Part shown: positions 1-6,467 of the stretch, in pieces
Numbering within the stretch: the first letter of the stretch is position 1
Layout: the number at the start of each line of letters is the position of its first letter
Source: Phycisphaerales bacterium
GTDB lineage: Bacteria > Planctomycetota > Phycisphaerae > Tepidisphaerales > Tepidisphaeraceae
Assembly (NCBI GenBank): GCA_028288945.1
Contig: JAQGHH010000464.1
Coordinates: forward strand, 1-11,588
Length of the DNA: 11,588 bases
Direction: 5' to 3'
The notes under the pieces: model-generated
The model's database searches: none
What the model was told of the DNA's origin: nothing
The model's input: only the letters and a program-made list of their open reading frames with translations
Made by a program: the position numbers and the translations under genes

Positions 1-427
1 CGAGCAGCGTGACCGCGCGGGTTAACTCGTGCTCGGTCAGGAGGCTGATCTGCAGATCCAACTCCGCCCGGCGGTCGGCCTGCCGTTGGATGCGGTTCTG
101 GCTGATCAGGATAAACGTCGAGAGGAAAATGGCTTCCACCGCCGCGATCATCGCGAGCATGCTGAACGGGAACGGGTCGAAGGGCTTAACGCCGGGGACG
201 AGCCCGCTGTTCCACGCCAGCCACCCGCCGAACCACAGCGCGTGGAAGTACACGCACCACATGCTCCCGGCGAACCGGGTGACCGAGACGGCTATGCGGT
301 CGGAAATCGTGCGCTTCTGCTCTTCGCGCTGACGCAGCGCCACCAGCGTGCGAATGTTGCGGTGTACGACGCTCGACATCTCCGATTCGGGCGGCGGCGG
401 CGGCGGCTGGGGATTGATTCCGCTCAT
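1..427 (-). CDS. DUF1003 family membrane protein (3' end cut by window edge)
   Basis: This is a small membrane protein of the DUF1003 family; its biochemical function is not established. The 142 visible residues begin with a proline-rich stretch (PPPPPP at 8-13, encoded by a CGG-type run), then a basic region, then a first hydrophobic segment around 53-72 (GSMWCVYFHALWFGGW). A second follows around 86-110 and contains FDPFPF and the family-typical EAIFLSTFILISQNR. After it comes a charged helix with the family pattern ADRRAELDLQI (117-127) and TEHE. The frame is still open at the left edge. The ATG at 427-425 is chosen because the family core starts well inside it. An in-frame GTG at 451 is possible, and neither has a strong ribosome site. 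It lies 66 bases after the last glycosyltransferase, so it may share its transcript, but nothing in the family links it to sugar transfer. The family call is strong. Confidence 0.85.
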   Translation of the reverse strand, partial: MSGINPQPPPPPPESEMSSVVHRNIRTLVALRQREEQKRTISDRIAVSVTRFAGSMWCVYFHALWFGGWLAWNSGLVPGVKPFDPFPFSMLAMIAAVEAIFLSTFILISQNRIQRQADRRAELDLQISLLTEHELTRAVTLL

Positions 428-493
428 GAATTTCTGCCGGGCATGGCCCACCGCTGAGGATTGCCGTCCACATCCTGCCGGCGACTACGAACG

Positions 494-1663
494 TCACCGG
501 CTCGTTGAAGTCGCATGACGGGCCGGCGCTTTCCTTATCCCGCTTCGTCCCGGCGATCTTCCTGCCTCCAGGAGATACCCTTCCAGTTCCGCAGCCCGAC
601 GGGAGGCGGTATGGTCCGAAAGCGCCTTCGCCCGCGCCCGGCGGCCGATCTGCGAGCGGTCCTTCTCGCTCAGTTCGCGCAAGTACCGGACCGTGTCCTC
701 CGGGCCGTGGGAGATGAGGATTTCCTCGCCCGGAACGAAGAACGTGTCGAGCCCTTCCCACCAGTCGCTGATGATCGGCGTGCCGCACGCCGCGGCCTCG
801 AACAGCCGCACGCTGGGGCTGTACCCCGCGGCGACCATGTCGGCGCGGGTGATGTTCAGCGTGAAACGCTGGCGGTTGTAAAACGCGCGGTGCTCCGAGG
901 GCGGCAGGTGCTGAATCCTCGCGACGTTCGCCGGCCACGCGATCGCTTGCGGATAACCCGGGCCGGCGACGACCATGCGGGCGGCGGCAAGGTTACGCGC
1001 CGGCTCCAGCATCAGCCGGTCCAGCGGCGGCTGGCGGTCGTCGCTGTACGTCCCCAGGTAGCCCAGGTCCCATTCAAAATCCGAGGCGGCGGCGGGCCGG
1101 TAAACCTCCGGATCGACGCCGCAATACAACGGCAACGCGCGCGGGCTTCCATACTCCGTTTCCAGCAGGCGCAAGACCGGGCCGCCGGTGAACGACAGGT
1201 ACAGGCGGTATTTGGCGATGAGCCGGGGCGAAAGGTAATCGCAATCCCCCAGCCGCAGCTTGGCGAGAGTCACGGGCGTATCGATGTCGTAGAACGCCGT
1301 CACGCCTTTCGCGACCCGCGTCACCCAAGCGCCGACGGCTACGCCCTCCGGCACGTATGAGCCGACAATCACCACGTCGGCTTGGCGCACGTCCGCCGCA
1401 AAACGCTCCGTCAAATCCGCGACACTCTCATACAGTTCCGTGCGGCCGTAAGGCGGGCGCGGAAGATCGCGATGACTCGCGTACCACGGCTTGTCGTGCT
1501 CAAGGAACAGCACGTCGTGCCCGCGTGCGACGAGGCCGCGGACCAGCCCGCGGTAGGTGGTGGCGTGGCCATTCCCCCATGACGAGGTGATCGTCAGGCC
1601 GATGATGACGATCCGCATCGGCGTGCGCTCCGTGGGATCGAGTTGAAGAGTGACGTTGTTCAT
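494..1663 (-). CDS. CgeB-type glycosyltransferase (GT-B fold), third of three tandem paralogs
   Basis: This is a putative glycosyltransferase of 389 residues, of the CgeB / Glyco_trans_1_2 type, expected in the cytoplasm and using an unidentified nucleotide sugar. The N-terminal Rossmann half begins with MRIVIIGL (16-23) and carries SSWGNGHATTYRGL (27-40). The middle holds FYDIDTP (124-130). The donor-binding half holds LNITRADM, then GYSPSVRLFEAAACGTPIIS (280-299) and WWEGLDTFFVPGEEIL. Near the end is a DHTASRR block, matching HTYAHR and HTCAHR in the two upstream paralogs. The ATG at 1663 overlaps the stop of the preceding gene by 4 bases (ATGA), which suggests translational coupling. The ATG at 1618 (residue 16) has GGAG upstream and fits the family start better, so the first 15 residues are uncertain. 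The last 20 or so residues are basic, low in complexity and probably disordered. The acceptor and sugar are unknown. Confidence 0.85.
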   Translation of the reverse strand: MNNVTLQLDPTERTPMRIVIIGLTITSSWGNGHATTYRGLVRGLVARGHDVLFLEHDKPWYASHRDLPRPPYGRTELYESVADLTERFAADVRQADVVIVGSYVPEGVAVGAWVTRVAKGVTAFYDIDTPVTLAKLRLGDCDYLSPRLIAKYRLYLSFTGGPVLRLLETEYGSPRALPLYCGVDPEVYRPAAASDFEWDLGYLGTYSDDRQPPLDRLMLEPARNLAAARMVVAGPGYPQAIAWPANVARIQHLPPSEHRAFYNRQRFTLNITRADMVAAGYSPSVRLFEAAACGTPIISDWWEGLDTFFVPGEEILISHGPEDTVRYLRELSEKDRSQIGRRARAKALSDHTASRRAAELEGYLLEAGRSPGRSGIRKAPARHATSTSR

Positions 1664-2808
1664 GCTTGCGTTGTCGTCGCGACCTCCGCGGGGATAGCGC
1701 GTCCCCGCGCACCCTGCGCGGGGCCGGGACGCGCCAGGCCGAGCACTTGCTCCAGCCGCACGGCGCGGTGGGCGTAGGTGTGCTCGGCCGTTGCCCGCTC
1801 CCAGGCGGCCCGCCCGATTTGATGCGCCCGCGGGAGAGTCAACGATTGCAACTCCCCGGCGACTTCGCCGCCGTCATGGGCGACCAGGATTTCCCTGCCC
1901 GGCTCGAAGAACATTTCGATCCCCGCGAAATCGTCGGTGATGACGCACGCCCCGGCGCCCGCCGCCTCGAAGACGCGCGTGGCCGGCGAGAAGCCGTAAC
2001 GCGCCATGCTCGGGCGGTTGATGTTCAACACCGTAATCGGCGTGCAGTTGAACGCGTTGTGGTCGCGGGTGTAAACGTGGCCGACGTACTTCACATTCGG
2101 CGGCAGCGGCTTGTCGTCCCATCCGCTGCCGCCCAGGACGAACCGCTGCTCGGGCCGCGCCGTCGCCGCCGCGAGAAAGAATTCCTCAACCCGCGCTTCG
2201 CGATCCGGCAATCGGTTGCCGAGAAACCCAAGGTCCCCGGCGAACCGTGAATCGGGCTCGACGGCATGATGCGTCGCCGGGTCCAGCCCGTTGTAAATCG
2301 GCACGCACTCCCGCGCCCCAAGCGCCCGGTATGCGGAGACGACGGGCTGCCCTCCGCCGTAGGTGAGGATCAGGTCGTAATGCGGTACGAGCGACAGAAA
2401 CGGATCGGCCGGGTCGGCATGCAGACGATCAAGCGTCGCGGGCGCATCGACGTCCCAGAACGCCACCAAATTGCCCGGCCGCTTCAAGTCCGCCACCGCG
2501 GCTTCCAACATCCCGTCGAACACGCCGTTCCCGCTCGCCTTGACGATCAAGTCCGCCCGAGCCGCGGCCTGCAAACACCGCAGAACTCCGTCCGTGTTTG
2601 AAGCAGAATAGACGACGACCTGGGCCCACTCGGGGTCGGGAATGTCGCGGTGCTTTTGGCGGCCGAAGGCGTCGGATTCGTAGAACGTCACCCGGTGGCC
2701 ACGATCAGCCAGGGCGCGGATGATCCCGCGATAGTACGTCGCCGCCCCGTTCCAAAACGCGGAGACAAGACTGGAGCCGAAGAACGCGATGTTGAGGGGG
2801 TTGGGCAT
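1660..2808 (-). CDS. CgeB-type glycosyltransferase (GT-B fold), second of three tandem paralogs
   Basis: This putative glycosyltransferase of 382 residues resembles its downstream neighbour throughout. The N-terminal strand LNIAFFGS (5-12) is followed by AFWNGAATYYRGI (17-29). The central FWDVDAP (117-123) aligns with FYDIDTP in the neighbour. The donor half has LNINRPSM (261-268), GFSPATRVFEAAGAGACVIT (272-291) and a run from FAGIEMFFEPGREIL, ending in an EHTYAHRAVRLEQVL block (342-356). These are features of CgeB-like GT-B enzymes; the classical GT4 E-x7-E motif is not obvious. The ATG at 2808 has GGAG seven bases upstream. The gene begins 37 bases downstream (in transcription order) of a family A REP pair, and its stop overlaps the next ATG. 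The alanine- and proline-rich tail after about residue 358 looks disordered. The pair with the next gene is probably an old tandem duplication; the sugar specificity is unknown. Confidence 0.85.
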   Translation of the reverse strand: MPNPLNIAFFGSSLVSAFWNGAATYYRGIIRALADRGHRVTFYESDAFGRQKHRDIPDPEWAQVVVYSASNTDGVLRCLQAAARADLIVKASGNGVFDGMLEAAVADLKRPGNLVAFWDVDAPATLDRLHADPADPFLSLVPHYDLILTYGGGQPVVSAYRALGARECVPIYNGLDPATHHAVEPDSRFAGDLGFLGNRLPDREARVEEFFLAAATARPEQRFVLGGSGWDDKPLPPNVKYVGHVYTRDHNAFNCTPITVLNINRPSMARYGFSPATRVFEAAGAGACVITDDFAGIEMFFEPGREILVAHDGGEVAGELQSLTLPRAHQIGRAAWERATAEHTYAHRAVRLEQVLGLARPGPAQGARGRAIPAEVATTTQA

Positions 2809-2845
2809 GGGCTGAACTCCATTTCATCGAATGTGAGACCAGCAC

Positions 2846-2908
2846 GTAGGGTGGGCGTACTCGCCCACCGTCGTGCGTTCAATCGGTGGGCGAGTACGCC
2901 CACCCTAC
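2846..2908. repeat. Inverted pair of REP-like elements, family A copy 1
   Basis: Two 25-base arms, 2846-2870 and 2884-2908, are exact reverse complements around a 13-base spacer. Each arm, read inward from its outer end, is GTAG followed directly by an 8-bp stem (GGTGGGCG pairing with CGCCCACC) closed by a TACT loop, plus one more base. GTAG at the foot of a short palindrome is the known hallmark of REP elements mobilised by RAYT (Y1-type) transposases, and two in inverted orientation form a BIME. The pair sits in the 128-base gap between two glycosyltransferase genes. Its arms are identical to those at 4139-4229. Naming it REP/BIME is an inference from architecture; no transposase is in the window. 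Confidence 0.85.
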
Positions 2909-2936
2909 ATGTTGCGAAGCGAGCGCGTTCCGCCCC

Positions 2937-4115
2937 TCACCCTCTCCCCCGCGACTTCGACAAGCTCAACCGAGCGTACGAGGGAGAGGGAATGGGATGC
3001 GCGCTTCGCCGTGAACTCACAGCGTCGGCGCGGATTTCATTCAGGATTTCGAGCAATTCGTCTACTCGATGGGCGCACGTATGCCGCGACCGGATCTTGT
3101 TCAATCCGCTGACTGCAAACTGGCGCGCCGCTTCAGGCTCGTTGATGAGCTGCCGCAGCCGCCGCTCCATTTCCTCCCCATCGGGCACGACGACATAGTC
3201 GCGCCCCGGATCGAAGAGATTCTCGACATCCTCCCACGGCGCGCAGACCAGTGGGATGCCGCAGGCGAGCGCCTCGAAAACGCGGATCGTGGGAATCCCC
3301 GGCAATGCCCGCACGTACGGGCCGCGGGGGATGTGGACCGTCGCCTTGAACCGGCTGAACACCTGCGGCGCGCGGAAATTGGGCAGCCATCCCGCGTATT
3401 CGATGCCGGCGTCCGCAAGGGCTGCCGTGGCGTGATCGGGGTAGCGGACGCCGTGTACGCGCGTTTTCAGCTTCAGCGCACGCACGGGCTCGAGCAGGAA
3501 TTCGCGCAGCTCGGCGGTGCGCTCGCCGTCGCCCCAGTTCCCGACCCAGACCAGGTCGCCTTCACAGGGTTGGCCAGTGATCGGGCGAAAGAGGCGCGTG
3601 TCGGCGGCTTCGTGCCAGGTCCAGGCGCGGCGCGTCCATTGATGTTTCAGGTACAGGTCGGCGAGCACCTTGCCGAATGCGAGCACGCCGTCGTAGTGCT
3701 CAAGGTCGTACCGCGCCATCTCCGAAGGTTGGGTGAATGCGCGGTGGTGCGTGTCGTGGAAAAGCAGCCGGCAGCGGCCGCCGCTCGCGCGGTGCCGGCC
3801 GACGCGGTGGACGAGGACCGGATCATTCCATTCATGCACGAGCACCAGGTCGGCGTCTTCGAGCGTGTGATCGAGATCGATCGTCGCAGGGTCGTACCGG
3901 GTGCTGTCGAGGTTCGGGTAAGCCCGGCGGAAATCATCGATCGGCCCCGCGCCGTGCTCGGCGACCAGATTTTGCAGGCTCCACGCATTCAGCGGCTCGT
4001 ACACTCGGACGTCGTGCCCGCGATGCACAAGCTCATTGGCGACGCCGCGGAGGAAGTGGGCGTTGCCGTGGTTCCAGTCGGACAGGAGCGAGTGATAGAA
4101 CATCACGATCCGCAT
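2937..4115 (-). CDS. CgeB-type glycosyltransferase (GT-B fold), first of three tandem paralogs
   Basis: This is a putative glycosyltransferase of 392 residues. It starts MRIVMFYHSLL and has SDWNHGNAHFLRGV (12-25), a version of the W-N-G-A-RG block shared with the two downstream paralogs. The donor half has IPTIRVFEALACGIPLVCAP (274-293) and the run WEDVENLFDPGRDYVVV, then RHTCAHRVDELLEIL near 344-358. It is the most diverged of the three, for example in having HEWNDP (94-99) and HDTHHR (120-125) in the middle. The ATG at 4115 is chosen because GGAAGGG lies 8 bases upstream and the family core begins there. The frame stays open to 4307, but those 64 extra codons are translated repeat sequence. 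The last 19 or so residues (374-392, PIPSPSYARLSLSKSRGRG) are also repeat-derived, so the native end was probably near residue 370. The sugar and acceptor are unknown. Confidence 0.83.
   Translation of the reverse strand: MRIVMFYHSLLSDWNHGNAHFLRGVANELVHRGHDVRVYEPLNAWSLQNLVAEHGAGPIDDFRRAYPNLDSTRYDPATIDLDHTLEDADLVLVHEWNDPVLVHRVGRHRASGGRCRLLFHDTHHRAFTQPSEMARYDLEHYDGVLAFGKVLADLYLKHQWTRRAWTWHEAADTRLFRPITGQPCEGDLVWVGNWGDGERTAELREFLLEPVRALKLKTRVHGVRYPDHATAALADAGIEYAGWLPNFRAPQVFSRFKATVHIPRGPYVRALPGIPTIRVFEALACGIPLVCAPWEDVENLFDPGRDYVVVPDGEEMERRLRQLINEPEAARQFAVSGLNKIRSRHTCAHRVDELLEILNEIRADAVSSRRSAHPIPSPSYARLSLSKSRGRG
2940..2990. repeat. Inverted repeat overlapping the 3' end of a glycosyltransferase gene
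   Basis: CCCTCTCCC at 2940-2948 pairs perfectly with GGGAGAGGG at 2982-2990 across a 33-base loop. The loop contains CTTCGACAAGCTCAACC (2955-2971), a word I remember as a frequent dispersed intergenic repeat in many bacteria. On the minus strand the structure provides the last codons of the upstream glycosyltransferase, whose stop is at 2937-2939. It could act as a weak transcription end or mRNA 3'-end stabiliser, but no T-run follows, so a repeat element is the safer reading. Confidence 0.5.
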
Positions 4116-4123
4116 TGACAGAT

Positions 4124-4130
4124 CCCTTCC
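4124..4130 (-). promoter_or_regulatory. Ribosome binding site deciding the start at 4115
   Basis: The minus strand reads GGAAGGG here, with 8 bases before the ATG at 4115-4113. It supports 4115 as the start of the glycosyltransferase and argues against the upstream in-frame start at 4307, whose extra codons run through two REP-like repeats. Confidence 0.65.
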
Positions 4131-4138
4131 GACTCCAG

Positions 4139-4229
4139 GTAGGGTGGGCGTACTCGCCCACCGCCCGCGTGCGGTGGTGTCCCAGCGCATTTCAATCCGG
4201 GCAACGGTGGGCGAGTACGCCCACCCTAC
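4139..4229. repeat. Inverted pair of REP-like elements, family A copy 2
   Basis: The arms at 4139-4163 and 4205-4229 are exact reverse complements and identical to the arms at 2846-2870 and 2884-2908. The spacer here is 41 bases and unrelated to the 13-base spacer of copy 1. Each arm is again GTAG plus an 8-bp hairpin with a TACT loop. The left arm begins 24 bases upstream of the glycosyltransferase ATG at 4115. On the minus strand the two arms translate to VGWAYSPT- and WASTPTL-like peptides, which explains a false N-terminal extension of that gene. Confidence 0.88.
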
Positions 4230-4248
4230 ATCGCTCCAAATGCCGATC

Positions 4249-4357
4249 GTGACACGGGCGTCCCGCCCATGCAGGGTGCGTGCGGAGTCGAATAGTTCTC
4301 TGGACACAAACTCTCAAAATGACCGCATCGCCTGCACGGGCGGGACGCCCGTGTCAC
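4249..4357. repeat. Inverted pair of REP-like elements, family B
   Basis: The arms at 4249-4275 and 4331-4357 (27 bases each) are reverse complements with one mismatch, at 4269, and a 55-base spacer. Each reads inward as GTGA, then CACGGGCG, TCC and CGCCCGTG, which is an 8-bp stem with a 3-base loop, then CAGG. The left arm carries CGCCCATG, which breaks one stem pair. The layout copies family A (tetranucleotide outside, hairpin inside) with a different sequence. The right arm lies inside the 3' end of the GT4 gene and encodes its last residues (CDTGVPPVQ). No terminator T-run is seen. Confidence 0.82.
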
Positions 4358-5435
4358 AACAAGGTTCTGCCTGATCGATCAACCCGCCATAAACTGCCCG
4401 GTACGACGACGCCATGAGTTCCGGCGCATAGCGCCTGGCCCGGGCGGCGGCGCGGGTCGCCATTTCGTGCCGGGCGGCGGGGTCGCGGGCGAGGTAATTC
4501 AATCCCCTTCTTAGCGCGTCGTCGTCATCGGGCGCGACGAAGATTGCGGCGTCGCCCCATACCTCGCGCAGGCTGGGGATGTCGCCCAGGACCAGCGCGC
4601 ATCCTGACAAGGCCGCTTCGAGGGGCGACAGTCCGAACGGCTCGTACCGCGCCGGTAGCGCGAAGAGGGGGGCGCGCCCGAGCCAGCCGGCAAGTGCCGG
4701 CGGCTCGAGCCGCCCCAGCGGACGTACGCCGGCCGGGAGCCACCCACGGCCATCGGGCGATGCGTCGTCGCCCGCCACGTACACCGGCCAGGCGAGTTGT
4801 GACGCCACCCGCCCCAGCGCCGCCACGTTCTTCGCCTCATCCCACAATCTTCCCGCCGAAAAAATCAATCCTTCCTTCCGCGCCGGGCGAAACAGCGCGG
4901 CGCCCCGCGCGTTGTGGATCACGCGGGAACGGGGCAGCGGACCGTAATGCCGCTGCAACGCCGCGAGCATCGCCGCCGACGGCGCTACGACCTGATTGGC
5001 GGCACGCAGTCCGTCGCGTACCTCCCTGCGATAGTGGTCCCACTCCGGCGGCGCGGGCTCACCCTTCACCGCCTCCCACCACGACAGCACGCACGAGTGG
5101 CCGACCACGAGCACCGGCGCGTTCCATGCCAACGCCCCGTGCGCGTAGCCGTTAAGGTGCACGACCGTTGGCCGGAATTGCTCTTGCAACTCCAGCAACC
5201 ATCGCCCGGCGTCACGCACGTCCTCCCACGCATCGGGCATCCATTCCAGCTTGTGACGGCTCTCAAAGAGCGTCACGTTCTCGAGCGTCGCGATCCGGGC
5301 GCGTTGCCCGTCGGACAACGCCGCGCCCATGGTGGCGAGGCCCACCTGTACGCCGTGCGGCTGCAACGCCGCGGCCAGTTCGACGGCGTAAGTCCAAACA
5401 CCGCCGAGCGTGTCTGCGGTCATGAGGAGCTTCAT
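4314..5435 (-). CDS. GT4-type (glycosyl transferases group 1) glycosyltransferase
   Basis: This is a retaining GT-B glycosyltransferase of 373 residues, cytoplasmic, likely adding one sugar to the growing glycan from a nucleotide-sugar donor. The N-terminal acceptor domain opens with MKLLMTADTLGGVWTYAVEL, including the GGVW glycine loop (11-14). The donor domain begins near 190 (IFSAGRLWDEAKN, 191-203) and holds E265-PFGLSPL-E273, the E-x7-E motif of GT4 enzymes, followed by LVLGDIPSLREVWGDAAIFV. This motif separates it clearly from the three CgeB-type neighbours. The ATG at 5435 has GAGGA seven bases upstream, and the gap to the preceding stop is 27 bases. The last residues (from about C360) are encoded by an arm of the family B repeat, so the native C-terminus was probably replaced or extended by repeat insertion. 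The sugar is unknown. Confidence 0.88.
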   Translation of the reverse strand: MKLLMTADTLGGVWTYAVELAAALQPHGVQVGLATMGAALSDGQRARIATLENVTLFESRHKLEWMPDAWEDVRDAGRWLLELQEQFRPTVVHLNGYAHGALAWNAPVLVVGHSCVLSWWEAVKGEPAPPEWDHYRREVRDGLRAANQVVAPSAAMLAALQRHYGPLPRSRVIHNARGAALFRPARKEGLIFSAGRLWDEAKNVAALGRVASQLAWPVYVAGDDASPDGRGWLPAGVRPLGRLEPPALAGWLGRAPLFALPARYEPFGLSPLEAALSGCALVLGDIPSLREVWGDAAIFVAPDDDDALRRGLNYLARDPAARHEMATRAAARARRYAPELMASSYRAVYGGLIDQAEPCCDTGVPPVQAMRSF

Positions 5436-5462
5436 CGCGTTGTCCTCACATCATGCCCCTCC

Positions 5463-6467
5463 TCACATCCTGATCAGCGCCTTCATAAAGCCGTCGGGCC
5501 GGTCGCGGGTCATCGTCAGCGCCTCAGCTAGCCCCCCAAGCGGGAACACGTGTGTGTAGAGCGGCCAGGGGTCGAGCGTGCCGGCGGAGACGGCTTCCAC
5601 CGCCGCCTGTATTCCGTCGATGTAGGTCCGCACGTCCCGCTCGTGGGCGTTGATCACGTCGATCCCCCGCCAGTTCCACATCTGCATGTTGCACGTGCGC
5701 GGGCCGTCCTGGTGATACCCGGCGACGACCATCCGACCGCGCTCGCCGGTCAACTCGCCCGCCAGATCCAGCGGCCACTGCTTCCCCACGCATTCGATCA
5801 CGACATCGCAGAATTGCCCGCCGGTGAGATCGCGCACCTGATCGATGATTTGCGCGTGTTCGTCCATCTCGATGACCATTGCCGCGCCCGATCTGATCGC
5901 GACCTCCTGCGCGTACGGTCGGCGGGCGATCGCAATCACTCGCGCGCCGGCCCGCGCCGCGAGCTGGGTCAGCAGCGCGCCCAGGAATCCGACGCCGACG
6001 ATGGCGACCGTCTGCCCCGCCCGCACATTGCTGCGGCGGAAAATATTGATCGCGCATCCGAGCGGTTCGCCGGGGAAGGGCCGATCGGCCAGGGATTCGG
6101 GCAGCGCGACGACTTTGCTTTGCTCCGCGACGTCGCATTCCGCGTAAGCGCACTCGGAGAGGAATGCGACACGGTCGCCCCGTTTGAATCGGGTGACGTC
6201 AGCGCCTACCGCGTCGATCACGCCCCACGCTTCATGCCCGAGCTGTCCCGCCTTCATCGGATAGCGGAACCATTCGCGGCCTTCGAAGGGCGGGATGTTC
6301 GACGCGCATACGCCGCACCCTTCGATCCGGACGCGGACTTCCCCGGCCGCGGGCACCGGAACCGCGACTTCGTCCACGTCGAATGTTCCCGGCGACGCGA
6401 GTACCGCGGCGCGCATCGTCTTCGGATGGGGCGCGGTCATTCTGGGAGGCATTGTGGTTTGTGTCAT
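5463..6467 (-). CDS. Zinc-type medium-chain dehydrogenase/reductase (MDR), threonine/sorbitol dehydrogenase-like
   Basis: This is an NAD(P)-dependent alcohol/polyol dehydrogenase-like enzyme of 334 residues. The GroES-like N-terminal domain has EGCGVCASN (49-57, with C54 the likely first catalytic zinc ligand) and GHE (77-79, H78 and E79). C138 in EPLGCAI may be the third ligand. The Rossmann domain has GVGFLG (158-163). The strand after it ends in AIARR rather than an acidic residue, which hints at NADP, but weakly. The four-cysteine lobe that binds the structural zinc in classical alcohol dehydrogenases is absent: after GDRVA the chain runs straight to AYAECDVAEQSKVVALP. The ATG at 6467 overlaps the previous stop (ATGA) and has AGGAGG four bases upstream. 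The position between sugar epimerases and glycosyltransferases suggests oxidation or reduction of a sugar or polyol; the substrate is not readable. Confidence 0.87.
   Translation of the reverse strand: MTQTTMPPRMTAPHPKTMRAAVLASPGTFDVDEVAVPVPAAGEVRVRIEGCGVCASNIPPFEGREWFRYPMKAGQLGHEAWGVIDAVGADVTRFKRGDRVAFLSECAYAECDVAEQSKVVALPESLADRPFPGEPLGCAINIFRRSNVRAGQTVAIVGVGFLGALLTQLAARAGARVIAIARRPYAQEVAIRSGAAMVIEMDEHAQIIDQVRDLTGGQFCDVVIECVGKQWPLDLAGELTGERGRMVVAGYHQDGPRTCNMQMWNWRGIDVINAHERDVRTYIDGIQAAVEAVSAGTLDPWPLYTHVFPLGGLAEALTMTRDRPDGFMKALIRM

Noticed and set aside
362..410. The CGG-rich run in the DUF1003 gene as a microsatellite.
   Set aside because: Only about five perfect units occur, and they encode a plausible proline-rich N-terminus.
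3069..4118. A 349-codon plus-strand open frame, with similar frames opposite the other glycosyltransferases and epimerases.
   Set aside because: These are antisense shadows of genes with clear family motifs, and none has a recognisable domain.
4139..4229. The REP-like hairpins as intrinsic terminators.
   Set aside because: No T-run follows on the minus strand, and the same arms occur in both orientations. An effect on transcript ends remains possible.
2846..4357. Repeats as a CRISPR array.
   Set aside because: The copies are inverted pairs in separate gaps, not evenly spaced direct repeats, and no cas gene is present.
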